Shown: positions 49,708-58,916 of the stretch, piece after piece
Layout of the letters: each line of letters begins with the position of its first letter
Position numbering within the stretch: position 1 is the first letter of the stretch
Assembly (NCBI RefSeq): GCF_035818615.1
Contig: NZ_JAYKZY010000002.1
Span: 1,490,501-1,554,500, forward strand
From: Sphingobium sp. CR2-8
GTDB taxonomy: Bacteria > Pseudomonadota > Alphaproteobacteria > Sphingomonadales > Sphingomonadaceae
DNA: 64,000 bases
Reading direction: 5' to 3'
Translations under genes and position numbers: made by a program
Notes under the pieces: generated by a model
What the model saw: the letters and a program-made list of their open reading frames with translations, nothing else
Databases searched by the model: none
Told to the model about the DNA's origin: nothing

Positions 49708-51845
49708 TGGCGCCTGTATCTCTGCCCGCGCGTGACGATGCCGACCTGGCCGCCAATGGCCTGGGCGCGCGCCTCTCCATCGCCGCGCATCGCGGCTGGC
49801 TGGTCCTGCGCCGCCATCGCGTCATCCTGTTCGTCACCATGGCGCTCAGCCTGCTGGCTGGTGCGATCGTCATCCTGACGTCGACCCCTGACTATCGCGC
49901 CACCGCCTCGATAGAGGTGGAGGATGTGCCCGCCGGTGCCGCCGGGTCCGCCGCCGCGCAGCGGGCCAGTACGACGACCGACACCGAAACCCTGATGCAA
50001 ACCGAACTGGAGGTGCTGCGCAGCCGCGCTCTGGCCGAAGATGTCGCCCGCGACCTGTCGCTCGTCGGCACCCCCACTTTCTTCAAGGGCATGGATCGTC
50101 CGCGCCCGGTCGAAGGCGTCGGCACCCTGTCGCAGCGGCAGGTGGAGCAGGACGCGGTTGTCCGGCTGCTCCACGACAATCTGGAAGTGGAGCTCCCCGG
50201 CAAGTCCCGCGTGCTGCGCATCAGCTTCGTCAGCGCCGACCCCGTATTGTCCGCACGCATCGCCAACAGCTACGCCGACAGCCTGATCCGCGCCGATCTC
50301 AAGCGCGGGTTCGAATCCGGCGTACAGGCGCGCCGCTTCCTGCTGGGTGAATTGGACGCCGCGCGCAAGGATCTGGCCCGCGCCGAGCGCGATCTGGCGG
50401 TCTATGTCGCCCGCAATGGCGCGCCGATCGAGCCGGGCCAGGACCAGCCGGATGCGGCGAAAACCACTAAGCCCGCCAAGCCCCCCGCGCCCGAGGGGTC
50501 TGTCGCGACTCGCCTCGCACAACTCAATGCCTTCCGTGCGCAGGCCGCCGCCGATCGCATCGCCGCACAAAAACGCTGGGAAAGCGCCCGCCGCACCAGC
50601 GCGGACACGTTGCCCGAAGTTTTGGGCAACGGCGCCATGCAACAGATCATGGCGGAGCGCGCACAGGCCCGCGCCGAAGTCGCCGAAGAACGGCAGTTCC
50701 GCAAGGACGCCCATCCCGAAATGCGCGAAGCCCGCGCGCGACTGTCGGCGCTGGATGAACAGGCCAATTCCATGGCCAGCACCATCCGCGCGTCGCTGCG
50801 CGAACAATATAATGTCGCCGTGCGCGGCGAGCAGCAGATCGCCAGGGAAATCGCGCAGCTCGAACGAGAGGCGCAGGTCGAACAGGGGCGCGACGTTCAG
50901 ACCGGCATCATGGAACGATCGGTCGATACTTACCGAATGCTGCATGACAGCCTGCTCCAGCGTTATCGCGACATGGCCTCGCAGGCCGGTTTCCAGGCCG
51001 GACGCATCCAGCCGCTCGATCGCGCCGCGGTGCCGACTCAGCCCTTTTCGCCCCGGATCGGCGTGATCCTGCTGCTGGCGTCGCTGGGGGGGCTAGTGCT
51101 GGGCCTGTTGCTGGTGGCCGCGCGCCATATGTTCGACGACGCCGTGACCTCCGCCGACACGCTGGCGGAACGGGTGGGACTGCCGCTTCTGGGCGCGGTC
51201 CCGGTAACCGGCGACAATCCGCAGCCGCCGGACATCTTCACCCCGATCGCATCCTCGCTATTGCTGGCGTCGGCGGACGGTCTGCCGCGCTCCATCCTCG
51301 TCACCAGCGCGCAGGAAGGGGAGGGCAAGTCGCTCACTCTCCATGCGCTGGCGCTGGCGCTGGCGGGGCTGGGCAAGAGCGTGCTGGTCATCGACGGCGA
51401 CATGCGCCGCCCGGTGCAGCACCGCCTGTTCCGCCTCTCGCCCGTGCGGGGCATCAGCGAAGTGTTGACCGGCCAGGCCACGGCGCAGGATGTCATCATG
51501 GAAAGCGGCGTGGCGGGGGTGGCCCTGCTGCCGTGCGGCACATTGCCGCCCAATCCGACCGAATTGCTCTCGACCCCCGCGCTCGCCGGGCTGCTCGCCG
51601 CCGTGCGCAATTCCTACGACACGGTGCTGATCGACGCGCCGCCGATCCTGGGCGCGGGCGACGCCCCCTTGCTCGCGGCGCAGGCGCAGGCGAGCCTGCT
51701 CGTGGTCGAATGGGGCCGCAACCATCATGGCGGCCTGCGCACGGCCGTGGAGCGCCTGCGCCGCAGCGGTGGCGCCATCATCGGTGCGATCCTGACCAAG
51801 CAACAGGGCCGCTCGATCGATTACGACTATCATCGCGGCGGGTGA
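49704..51845 (+). CDS. Polysaccharide co-polymerase with tyrosine kinase domain (Wzc-like)
   Basis: The 713-residue protein has an N-terminal Wzz domain with a first membrane helix (VILFVTMALSLLAGAIVIL), a long periplasmic coiled coil and a second helix (IGVILLLASLGGLVLGLLLVA). A cytoplasmic BY-kinase follows: Walker A SAQEGEGKS, Walker A' VLVIDGDMRRP and Walker B VLIDAPP. The C-terminal tyrosine cluster is short (IDYDYHRGG), fewer tyrosines than in E. coli Wzc. It controls chain length and export with the Wza-like lipoprotein. Glycosyltransferases and polymerase genes are not in the window. Confidence 0.92.
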   Translation: MMAPVSLPARDDADLAANGLGARLSIAAHRGWLVLRRHRVILFVTMALSLLAGAIVILTSTPDYRATASIEVEDVPAGAAGSAAAQRASTTTDTETLMQTELEVLRSRALAEDVARDLSLVGTPTFFKGMDRPRPVEGVGTLSQRQVEQDAVVRLLHDNLEVELPGKSRVLRISFVSADPVLSARIANSYADSLIRADLKRGFESGVQARRFLLGELDAARKDLARAERDLAVYVARNGAPIEPGQDQPDAAKTTKPAKPPAPEGSVATRLAQLNAFRAQAAADRIAAQKRWESARRTSADTLPEVLGNGAMQQIMAERAQARAEVAEERQFRKDAHPEMREARARLSALDEQANSMASTIRASLREQYNVAVRGEQQIAREIAQLEREAQVEQGRDVQTGIMERSVDTYRMLHDSLLQRYRDMASQAGFQAGRIQPLDRAAVPTQPFSPRIGVILLLASLGGLVLGLLLVAARHMFDDAVTSADTLAERVGLPLLGAVPVTGDNPQPPDIFTPIASSLLLASADGLPRSILVTSAQEGEGKSLTLHALALALAGLGKSVLVIDGDMRRPVQHRLFRLSPVRGISEVLTGQATAQDVIMESGVAGVALLPCGTLPPNPTELLSTPALAGLLAAVRNSYDTVLIDAPPILGAGDAPLLAAQAQASLLVVEWGRNHHGGLRTAVERLRRSGGAIIGAILTKQQGRSIDYDYHRGG

Positions 51846-51865
51846 TGGAGACAGACTATCCATGT

Positions 51866-52047
51866 CATGCCCGTCACCCCAGCGCAGGCCGGGGTATCAT
51901 ACCAAGTTGCATTGATAGGAACCTATAGCCAGTTGTTCCCCGGCGCAGCTCGGGGTCCAGTTCTGAGCACGGGACTGGGCCCCGACCTGCGCCGGGGAAC
52001 CGCCCTATGGGTCAACATCCTCGCATTTTGGTATCAGGCCATGACGC
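51866..52047. repeat. REP/MITE-like palindromic element interrupting a dispersed repeat
   Basis: The outer parts resemble the short repeat at 53392-53432 (CCAGCGCAGGC... and CAGGCCATGACGCG). Between them lies an insert of about 130 bases whose ends read CATACCAA and TTGGTATC, inverted. Inside it, GTTCCCCGGCGCAG and CTGCGCCGGGGAAC are perfect inverted arms, with further inner pairing (TCGGGG/CCCCGA). The structure suggests a non-coding miniature element inserted into a copy of the 53392-type repeat. Confidence 0.55.
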
Positions 52048-52093
52048 GTCACGCCGCATGAGATACTGCCCTTCGCTAAGATGACGACAACGC

Positions 52094-52131
52094 AAAAGCC
52101 CACCGCGCCATGGGCACGGTGGGCTTTTTTT
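52094..52131. terminator. Bidirectional terminator between wzc-like gene and purQ
   Basis: GCCCACCG (52098-52105) pairs with CGGTGGGC (52117-52124), flanked by AAAA on the left and seven T residues on the right. It can terminate both the plus-strand polysaccharide transcript and the minus-strand pur transcript. Confidence 0.88.
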
Positions 52132-52154
52132 CAGATCATCACTGGCCGTTGCGG

Positions 52155-52829
52155 TCAGGCCCGCGCCATCAACCCTTCGACGATCCCCTGGAACAGCCGC
52201 TGCCCATCGGTCGCGCCATGCGCCGCTTCGATCACGCGTTCGGGGTGGGGCATCATGCCCAGCACATTGCCTGCATCGTTCAATATGCCCGCGATGTTGC
52301 GCGCCGACCCATTGACGCTTTCGCCATAGCGCAGCGCCACGCGGCCTTCGCCTTCCAGCCGGTCGAGTATCGCATCGTCAGCGAAATAATTGCCGTCATG
52401 ATGGGCGACAGGGAAGCTGATCGTCTCGCCCGCATCGTAGCGGCTGGTGAAGGCGCTCTGCGCATTTTCCACCGTCAGCGCCACGTCGCGGCACACGAAA
52501 TGCCCACCCGCATTGCGCAGCAGCGCGCCGGGTAGCAGGCCGCTTTCGGTCAGCACCTGGAATCCGTTGCAGATGCCCAGCACGAACGCGCCGCGTTCCG
52601 CCGCCTTGGCGACCGCCTGCATCACTGGCGAACGGGCCGCCATCGCGCCCGACCGCAGATAGTCGCCATAGGAAAAGCCGCCCGGCACGCCGATCAGGTC
52701 GATGTCGTCGGGCAGTTCGGTGTCGCGGTGCCAGATCATCTCCGGCTTGGTTCCGGTCGCGGCCTCGAACGCCACCGCCAGGTCGCGGTCGCAATTGCTG
52801 CCCGGAAAGACGATGACGGCGCTCTTCAT
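52155..52829 (-). CDS. purQ: Phosphoribosylformylglycinamidine synthase subunit PurQ
   Basis: The 224-residue protein is a class I glutamine amidotransferase. It starts [21 protein letters not shown], has the nucleophile cysteine in [21 protein letters not shown], and ends with the His/Glu pair in [12 protein letters not shown]. It supplies ammonia to PurL in purine synthesis. purS lies directly upstream with a gap of 3 bases. PurL is not in the window. Confidence 0.95.
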   Translation of the reverse strand: MKSAVIVFPGSNCDRDLAVAFEAATGTKPEMIWHRDTELPDDIDLIGVPGGFSYGDYLRSGAMAARSPVMQAVAKAAERGAFVLGICNGFQVLTESGLLPGALLRNAGGHFVCRDVALTVENAQSAFTSRYDAGETISFPVAHHDGNYFADDAILDRLEGEGRVALRYGESVNGSARNIAGILNDAGNVLGMMPHPERVIEAAHGATDGQRLFQGIVEGLMARA

Positions 52830-52832
52830 GGC

Positions 52833-53066
52833 TCAGGCGACCTTTTCGATGCGGTAATTTTCGATCACCGTGTTGGCCAGCAGCTTGCGGCACATGGCGT
52901 CGATATCCTCGTCGCTGGTGCCGTCCGCCAGGTCCAGTTCGATCAGCTTGCCCGCGCGCACGTCGTTGACCCCGTCGAAACCCAGACCGCCCAGCGCATG
53001 CTGGATCGCCCGGCCCTGCGGATCGAGGACACCGCCCTTGAGGGTGACGAAGATGCGGGCTTTCAT
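52833..53066 (-). CDS. purS: Phosphoribosylformylglycinamidine synthase subunit PurS
   Basis: From ATG 53066 the product is 77 residues: KARIFVTLKGGVLDPQGRAI, then HALGGLGFDGVNDVRAGKLIEL and ANTVIENYRIE, the PurS form. It bridges PurQ and the small PurL in the three-part enzyme. The frame is open further upstream, but relatives start at this ATG. Confidence 0.93.
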   Translation of the reverse strand: MKARIFVTLKGGVLDPQGRAIQHALGGLGFDGVNDVRAGKLIELDLADGTSDEDIDAMCRKLLANTVIENYRIEKVA

Positions 53067-53229
53067 GGGACGTGGACTCCTCAGAATCGACCGGCGCCGC
53101 GCAACATGCGCAGGGCCAAACTTTGCCGCTCCCCTAGGCGTGGCGCGGCGCGGAGGCAAGCCATTATGACTTTCTTAGCCAGCATGGCGCTATGCTGCCT
53201 GCATAATGTCGGGATGAGGAACGCGCATC

Positions 53230-53379
53230 ATGTCCGGGTTGGCGCTGGCAATGTTCGTCGGGCTTTTCGCATGGGGAGAGCAGGCGGTGGGCTATACCGA
53301 TCCGCACGGCAAAGTGCGCCTGGCCTTGCTCGCCTCCTTCTGTTTCGGCCTGCTGATCGGCTACCGCGCGCATCGGTGA
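53230..53379 (+). CDS. Small two-helix membrane protein (49 residues)
   Basis: The frame from ATG 53230 (GAGGAA upstream) reads SGLALAMFVGLFAWGEQAVG, then YTDPHGKVRLALLASFCFGLLIGYRAHR. It has two hydrophobic helices around a short polar turn. The clean composition and ribosome site argue for a true gene, but I do not recognise the family. It is divergent from purS. Confidence 0.55.
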   Translation: MSGLALAMFVGLFAWGEQAVGYTDPHGKVRLALLASFCFGLLIGYRAHR

Positions 53380-53391
53380 GCATTCATAGCC

Positions 53392-53432
53392 GTCATGCCA
53401 GCGCAGGCTGGCATCTCAGGCCATGACGCGCC
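53392..53432 (+). repeat. Dispersed palindromic repeat (about 40 bp)
   Basis: GTCATGCCAGCGCAGGC, then TGGCATCTCAGGCCATGACGC, contains a hairpin (GCCAGCG/CGCAGGCTGGC-type) and ends in CATGACGCG. Related sequence flanks the element at 51866-52047. It is the sort of intergenic repeat seen in several copies per genome. Confidence 0.5.
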
Positions 53433-53603
53433 GGATCGCTAAGGATAGCAGCGTTAATCGGGGTGATGCTTGCCGCTACTTTCGTGATGCCTGTCCTATC
53501 CGCCTTCCTATGGATATGGCAGAGCCAGTCCGTCCACGCGGATGCAAGCACCTGACCTGTTGAAAATAAAATAACCAAATCGCACATTAAAATGTCGAAA
53601 CCA

Positions 53604-53627
53604 GCGGGAAATGTGCGAAGTTAAGCG
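53604..53627 (+). repeat. 24-bp dispersed repeat, copy 2
   Basis: GCGGGAAATGTGCGAAGTTAAGCG differs from 17321-17344 at one base. Here TCGCACATT (53579-53587) and AATGTGCGA (53610-53618) form an inverted repeat, so the site can fold into a hairpin. Confidence 0.6.
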
Positions 53628-53649
53628 CCGGATTTCCAACATCTGCCGC

Positions 53650-54054
53650 TTATGGCAGCGGCGCTTCCACCCGGTCGCCATGGCTTTTGGGGCTGGACGT
53701 GACCAGTATCTCGACCGGCTTGTCACTCCGGTTCTGCGCCTGATGCGGAACCCCCGGCGCGATCTCGATCCCTTGGCCCGCCATCAGCTTATGCGTCTGC
53801 CCCGCCGCCTCCATCGTCAATTCGCCCGACAGCACGTAAAAGAACTGCCGCGCCCGTGCGTGATAATGCCGCACTTCGCTGGAGCCGGGCAGGATACGCT
53901 CCTCAATCACCGACAGATCGTCCCGCTTCACCAGATGCCAGCCGTCATTGACCCCACCCCAGACATAATGTTCCGCCCCCGCCTTCTCGACGGGTGCAGG
54001 CAATGGGGCAGGGGTGGCGACGCTGGCGGCGGCGATCAGGATCAGGGCGTTCAT
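53650..54054 (-). CDS. Exported cupin-domain protein
   Basis: From ATG 54054 the precursor has a signal peptide (NALILIAAASVATPAPLPAP). The cupin part shows RHYHARARQFFYVLSGELTMEAAGQ, then GQGIEIAPGVPHQAQN and EILVTSSPKSHGDR. The metal-binding pattern HxH...E and a later H is complete. It may bind a small ligand or act as an isomerase or dioxygenase in the periplasm. It is divergent from the RNase R gene. Confidence 0.78.
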   Translation of the reverse strand: MNALILIAAASVATPAPLPAPVEKAGAEHYVWGGVNDGWHLVKRDDLSVIEERILPGSSEVRHYHARARQFFYVLSGELTMEAAGQTHKLMAGQGIEIAPGVPHQAQNRSDKPVEILVTSSPKSHGDRVEAPLP

Positions 54055-54130
54055 GCGCCATCCAACGAACCGGCCCGCCTGCTCCGCCATATCGCTGGTA
54101 TCGGCGGCGGCGCGTCCCTATAGCTGGTCC

Positions 54131-56476
54131 ATGGCATCGACCCCGAAGAACAAGACATCCGCGCCCCCCCGCAAGAAAGTCCGCCCCGCCGGCTTCCCCA
54201 CCCGCGACGAAGTGGTGGACTTCATCACTACGTCCGACCAGCCAGCCGGCAAGCGCGAAATCGCCAAGGCGTTCGGGCTCAAGGGTCAGGAAAAGATCGC
54301 GCTCAAAGCCCTGCTCAAGGATATGGCCGACGAAGGTCTGATCGACCTCGGCCCCGCCCGCGCCTTCCACAAGATGGGCGGCGTGCCCAAGATCACGGTG
54401 CTGCGCATCATCGATGTGGACGACACGACCCTGATCGCCACCCCCGAGCGGTGGGAAGCCGAAGGCCAGCCCGCGCCCCGCCTGCGCGTATTGGAGCGTG
54501 GCAAGCGTGGCGCCCTCACCATTGGCGACCGCATACTTGCCCGCACCGAAGAGGCCGGGCGCGGCTATGTCGCGCACGTCATGAAGAAGCTCGCCAAGGC
54601 CAGCGAGGAATTGCTGGGCGTGGTGGAGGTGTTGGCTGACGGCAAGCTATGGCTCCGCCCGGTCGACAAGCGCATCCGCAAGGATACACCGATCAGCGAC
54701 GTGGGCGACGCGAAGCCCGGCGACCTCGTGCTGGCCGAACCGCATGGCCGCCCGCCACGCATCTTCGCCCGCGTCACCGATATTCTGGGCGACCCCTTCG
54801 CCCCGCGTAGTTTCAGTCTGATCGCTATCCACAAACATGGCATCCCCCATGTCTTCCCCGACCGGGTGGAAGAAGAAGCGACGGCGGCGTCGGCCCTGCC
54901 GCTGCATGAGGACAAGCGTGAGGATCTGCGCCATCTGCCGATCGTCGCGATCGATCCGTCCGACGCGCGCGATCATGACGACGCGGTCTGGGCGACACCC
55001 GACGAGGATGAAGGCAATGTCGGCGGCTTCAGGGCGATCGTCGCCATCGCCGACGTCAGCTATTATGTCCGCCCCGGCAGCGCTCTGGACAAGGAAGCCC
55101 GCAAGCGCGGCAACAGCGTCTATTTCCCCGATCAGGTTGTGCCGATGCTGCCGCACGAACTCTCGTCCGACATGTGTTCGCTCCGCGCGGGCCAGGATCG
55201 GGCGGCGATGGCCTGCCATCTGACGATCAACGCCAATGGCAAGGTCACGGCATGGCGCTTCACGCGCGCCGTGATCCGCGTCGCGGCGGTACTGGCCTAT
55301 GAGGATGCGCAGGCGGCGATCGACGGCGCAGAGCTTGAGCCTGCTCCGACAGCCTCGCGCGAGCAGGCGGACGCGCTGCTGGACGTCGCCCTCAAACCCC
55401 TCTGGGCTTGCTGGGCACTGCTCCGCAAAGCACGGGACGTGCGCGATCCGCTGGCGCTCGACCTGCCCGAACGGCGCGTGGTGCTGGACGAACATGGCAA
55501 GATCGTGAGCGTCGCCGTGCGCGAACGGCTCGACGCGCATATGCTGATCGAGGATTATATGATCGCCGCCAACGTCGCGGCGGCCAAGGCGCTGGAGGCG
55601 AAGAAGGCGCCTGTCATGTACCGCGTTCATGAAGCGCCGGGCCGCGAGAAACTAGTCTCGCTCAAGGAATATCTCGCCACCTTCGACATCGACTTCGCGC
55701 TGGGCCAAGTGATCCGCCCCGCGACCTTCAACGCGCTGATCCGTAAGGTCGCGGAGTTGGAGGAGAAGGAGCAGATCATGGTGCAGATCCTGCGCAGCCA
55801 GACCCAGGCCTATTATGGTCCGCAAAATATGGGGCATTTCGGCCTGGCGCTCGGCAGCTACGCCCATTTCACCTCGCCCATTCGCCGCTATGCGGACCTG
55901 CTGGTGCATCGCGCATTGGTCGGCGCCTACGGCCTGGACCTTCCCGCGCCCAAGGACAAGAGCATCCCCGACCGCTCCTCGCTCAGCCAGGACGATTATG
56001 AGAATATGGGTCGGGTCGGCGAAATGATCTCCGGCCATGAACGCCGCGCGATGGAGGCGGAGCGGGAGACCGTCGATCGTTACGTCGCGGCCTATCTGGC
56101 GGCGCATGTCGGCGAAATCGTGAAGGCGCGCATCACCGGCGTCCAGAATTTCGGCTTCTTCGCCACGGTCGACGGGTTGGGTGGCGACGGGCTGGTGCCG
56201 GTGTCGACCATGGGCGGCGAATATTTCCACTATGATGAAGCGGGCAAGGCCCTGCAGGGCGCGGACAGTGGCGATCGCTACACGGTGGGCCAGCGGCTGG
56301 AACTGCGGCTGGCGGAGGCGGACCCGATCAACGGATCGCTCCGCTTCGAACTGCCCGACAGTCCCGCGCCTCGCGGCGGCCCGATGAAGCGCGACCGCAC
56401 CCGCCCCGGCGTCAAGCGCGGCCGCCCGACCAACATCCGTCATATCGGCGCGAAACGGGGCAAGCATAAACGGTAA
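54131..56476 (+). CDS. rnr: Ribonuclease R
   Basis: From ATG 54131 the product is 781 residues. An N-terminal winged helix (REIAKAFGLKGQEKIALKALL) is followed by a cold-shock-like region, the RNB catalytic domain with IDPSDARDHDDAVWA (Asp cluster) and YAHFTSPIRRYADLLVHRAL, and an S1 domain (VGEIVKARITGVQNFGFF). A very basic C-terminal tail (TRPGVKRGRPTN) ends it. It is a 3'-5' exonuclease that degrades structured RNA and rRNA fragments. A dispersed repeat follows at 56484. Confidence 0.95.
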   Translation: MASTPKNKTSAPPRKKVRPAGFPTRDEVVDFITTSDQPAGKREIAKAFGLKGQEKIALKALLKDMADEGLIDLGPARAFHKMGGVPKITVLRIIDVDDTTLIATPERWEAEGQPAPRLRVLERGKRGALTIGDRILARTEEAGRGYVAHVMKKLAKASEELLGVVEVLADGKLWLRPVDKRIRKDTPISDVGDAKPGDLVLAEPHGRPPRIFARVTDILGDPFAPRSFSLIAIHKHGIPHVFPDRVEEEATAASALPLHEDKREDLRHLPIVAIDPSDARDHDDAVWATPDEDEGNVGGFRAIVAIADVSYYVRPGSALDKEARKRGNSVYFPDQVVPMLPHELSSDMCSLRAGQDRAAMACHLTINANGKVTAWRFTRAVIRVAAVLAYEDAQAAIDGAELEPAPTASREQADALLDVALKPLWACWALLRKARDVRDPLALDLPERRVVLDEHGKIVSVAVRERLDAHMLIEDYMIAANVAAAKALEAKKAPVMYRVHEAPGREKLVSLKEYLATFDIDFALGQVIRPATFNALIRKVAELEEKEQIMVQILRSQTQAYYGPQNMGHFGLALGSYAHFTSPIRRYADLLVHRALVGAYGLDLPAPKDKSIPDRSSLSQDDYENMGRVGEMISGHERRAMEAERETVDRYVAAYLAAHVGEIVKARITGVQNFGFFATVDGLGGDGLVPVSTMGGEYFHYDEAGKALQGADSGDRYTVGQRLELRLAEADPINGSLRFELPDSPAPRGGPMKRDRTRPGVKRGRPTNIRHIGAKRGKHKR

Positions 56477-56483
56477 TGGGCCG

Positions 56484-56515
56484 TCGTCATTTGCGAGCGT
56501 AGCGAAGCAATCCAT
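56484..56515. repeat. Dispersed GCGAGCGTAGCGAAGCAATCC-type repeat
   Basis: CGTCATTTGCGAGCGTAGCG, then AAGCAATCCATAAGC, is a variant of the intergenic repeat CGTCATTGCGAGCG...AAGCAATCC that is widespread in bacterial genomes. It lies just after the RNase R stop codon. Confidence 0.6.
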
Positions 56516-56540
56516 AAGCGCTGCGCTTGCAAAGACGCGT

Positions 56541-56996
56541 TCAACTCAACCGGTCGATCGCATCGCTGTCCAGCCCGCCGGGAATGATCATCAGCGGGCA
56601 GGGCAGTTTACCTGCATCCGGCCCGGCGAAATGCGTCACCAGCTTGCCCGGATTGCCGCTCGCCGCCGCACCCAGCACCAGCGCCGCGACATCCTCCATT
56701 TCCTCCAGGGTGCCGCGCACCACGGTCACGGCGTCGCCCTGGCGCACCGTTATGCTGGGGCGGATGCCGGATTCATCGGTCAGCGTGCCCGCCGCGCTCG
56801 TCACCAGCGCTTCGGCGCGTTGCAGCGCCTCATCTTCCATCGTCGCTTGCACGCCGCCCCATTGTACGAATTCGGCGGGCGGGATCAGCGCTAGGATGCG
56901 GACGGCGCCACCTGTCTTGGCGGCGCGCCGCGCGGCAAAGCGCAGCGCGGTTTCGGCCTCCGGCGATTCGTCCACGACAACCAGATATGTCCGCAC
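56541..56996 (-). CDS. Universal stress protein
   Basis: From GTG 56996 the product is 151 residues: TYLVVVDESPEAETALRFAARRA, then VRILALIPP, and the end ALVLGAAASGNPGKLVTHFAG and CPLMIIPGGL. This is the UspA fold, though the ATP-binding G-2x-G-9x-G(S/T) motif is only partly kept (GAAASGNPGK). An extended reading from 57050 would overlap the divergent promoter region. It is divergent from pdhC. Confidence 0.85.
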   Translation of the reverse strand: MRTYLVVVDESPEAETALRFAARRAAKTGGAVRILALIPPAEFVQWGGVQATMEDEALQRAEALVTSAAGTLTDESGIRPSITVRQGDAVTVVRGTLEEMEDVAALVLGAAASGNPGKLVTHFAGPDAGKLPCPLMIIPGGLDSDAIDRLS

Positions 56997-57177
56997 GTCC
57001 TGTCGCCCCTCGCATGAATTATGGCCCGATGTTGCATCAGAAAGGTGCAACTAACCATAGAGGTGAAATGTGAGCCATAAATGCGTCTCTGGCAAGGCGT
57101 CCCTTGACCGATCCGGCGAATGGGTGAAAACGGGCACCAACGAAGAAAGCCGTAAAGCCAAGAAGAGGCCCGAAAGC

Positions 57178-58491
57178 ATGAGCAAGACGATCCAGATGCC
57201 CGCTTTGTCCCCGACCATGGAGGAAGGGACGCTGGCCAAATGGCTGGTGAAGGAGGGCGACACCGTTTCGTCGGGCGACCTGTTGGCGGAAATCGAAACC
57301 GACAAGGCGACGATGGAATTCGAAGCGGTCGATGAAGGCGTCGTCGCCAAGATACTGGTCGCCGAAGGCTCCGAAGGCGTGAAGGTCGGCACCGTGATCG
57401 CCATCATCGCCGAAGAGGGCGAAGACGCAGCCACCGTCGCTGCCGGTGGCGACAAGGCCGCAGCGCCCTCCGCCGACGCCGCGCCAAAGGCCGACGCCGT
57501 CCCCGAAAAGACCGAAGCTGCCGCACCCAAAGCCGACACCGTCCCAGCCAAGGCCGCTGCCGCGCCTGCCGTCACGTCGGGCGACCGCGTGAAGGCCAGC
57601 CCGCTGGCGCGTCGTCTTGCCGAAGCCAAGGGCATCGATCTGGCCAGCATCACCGGCACCGGCACCAATGGCCGTATCGTGAAGGCCGATATCGACGGGG
57701 CGAAGCCCGGCGCTGCTGCCCCGGCGGCTGCTCCCGCCGCTGTGGCCCCTGCCGCCGCCGCCGCGCCCGCACCGGTTGCCGCCGCGGCGCAGGACTTCGG
57801 CATCCCGCATGAGTTCGTCAAACTGAGCGGCATGCGCAAGACGATCGCGCGCCGCCTGACCGAATCCAAGCAGCAGGTGCCGCACATCTACCTGACGGTG
57901 GATATCCAGCTCGACAAGCTGCTCAAGCTGCGCGGCGAACTCAATGCGGGCCTCTCCAGCCGCAACGTCAAGCTGTCGGTCAACGACCTGCTGATCAAGG
58001 CACTGGGCGTCGCGCTTCTCCAGGTGCCCGAATGCAACGTGCAGTTCGCAGGCGACCAGATGCTCCAGTTCAAGCGCGCCGACATCAGCGTCGCCGTGTC
58101 GATCCCCGGTGGCCTCATCACCCCGATCGTCACCGATGCGGGCAGCAAGGGCGTCGCCGCCATTTCGGAAAGCATGAAGGATCTGGCTGCCCGTGCCAAG
58201 GACGGCAAGTTGAAGCCGGAAGAATATCAGGGCGGCACCGCGTCGCTGTCGAACATGGGGATGTTCGGCATCAAGCAGTTCGAAGCCGTCATCAACCCGC
58301 CCCAGGCGATGATCATGGCGATCGGCGCGGGCGAAAAGCGGCCCTTCGTGGTCGATGACTCGCTTCAGATCGCCACCGTCATGTCGGCCACCGGCAGCTT
58401 CGACCATCGCGCGATCGACGGCGCGGACGGCGCCCGCCTGATGAAGGCGTTCCGCGAACTGGTCGAAAACCCGATCGGCATGCTCGCCTGA
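57178..58491 (+). CDS. pdhC: Pyruvate dehydrogenase complex E2 (dihydrolipoamide acetyltransferase)
   Basis: From ATG 57178 the product is 437 residues. A lipoyl domain has the lysine in [13 protein letters not shown] (K43). Then come an Ala/Pro-rich linker, the E1/E3-binding domain ([32 protein letters not shown]) and the catalytic domain with the active-site [12 protein letters not shown] (H410). It transfers acetyl groups to CoA. The thioesterase gene starts at its last stop base and lpd follows, so it is part of a pdhC-lpd operon; the E1 genes are not in the window. Confidence 0.95.
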   Translation: MSKTIQMPALSPTMEEGTLAKWLVKEGDTVSSGDLLAEIETDKATMEFEAVDEGVVAKILVAEGSEGVKVGTVIAIIAEEGEDAATVAAGGDKAAAPSADAAPKADAVPEKTEAAAPKADTVPAKAAAAPAVTSGDRVKASPLARRLAEAKGIDLASITGTGTNGRIVKADIDGAKPGAAAPAAAPAAVAPAAAAAPAPVAAAAQDFGIPHEFVKLSGMRKTIARRLTESKQQVPHIYLTVDIQLDKLLKLRGELNAGLSSRNVKLSVNDLLIKALGVALLQVPECNVQFAGDQMLQFKRADISVAVSIPGGLITPIVTDAGSKGVAAISESMKDLAARAKDGKLKPEEYQGGTASLSNMGMFGIKQFEAVINPPQAMIMAIGAGEKRPFVVDDSLQIATVMSATGSFDHRAIDGADGARLMKAFRELVENPIGMLA

Positions 58492-58892
58492 TGGCGTATG
58501 TCGACGAAATCCCGCCGGACATCAGCCCCGCGGTTCGGGTCATCGCCATGCCGACCGACACCAATCCCTATGGGGATATTTTCGGCGGCTGGTTGATGAG
58601 CTGGATGGATTCGGCGGCGGGTTCCGTCGCCGCCCGGCACAGCCATGGCCGTGCCGTGACCATTGCGGTGGAAGGCATGACCTTCCTCCGCCCGGTCGTG
58701 GTCGGCGATGAAGTGTCGGTGTTCGCAACCCTCAAATCCGTTGGGCGCACATCGATGAAAATCTATGTAGAAGCCTGGCGCCGGGCGCGCCACGACGACC
58801 GCTCCTATCGCGTGACCCATGCGACCTTCAGCTTCGTGGCGATCGGCGAGGATCGTCAGCCCCGTTCCGTTCCGCCCCTGCCGGGCGCGTGA
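58491..58892 (+). CDS. Acyl-CoA thioesterase (YciA-like hotdog fold)
   Basis: The 133-residue protein shows IAMPTDTNPYGDIFGGWLMSWMD, then RAVTIAVEGMTFLRPVVVGDEV and TSMKIYVEAW, the YciA-type hotdog thioesterase form. It hydrolyses acyl-CoA. Its ATG shares one base with the pdhC stop (TGATG), so it is translated together with the E2 subunit. Placement inside the pdh operon suggests a role in acetyl-CoA or acyl-CoA balance, which is inference. Confidence 0.85.
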   Translation: MAYVDEIPPDISPAVRVIAMPTDTNPYGDIFGGWLMSWMDSAAGSVAARHSHGRAVTIAVEGMTFLRPVVVGDEVSVFATLKSVGRTSMKIYVEAWRRARHDDRSYRVTHATFSFVAIGEDRQPRSVPPLPGA

Positions 58893-58916
58893 TCCTATCA
58901 AGACAAATAAGCGAGA

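Larger units (their letters stand above)
51846..52154. other. Intergenic region with repeat elements and a bidirectional terminator
   Basis: No gene is supportable in these 309 bases. Most of it is a palindromic repeat element (51866-52047), described separately, followed by a terminator (52094-52131) shared with purQ on the minus strand. Confidence 0.6.
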
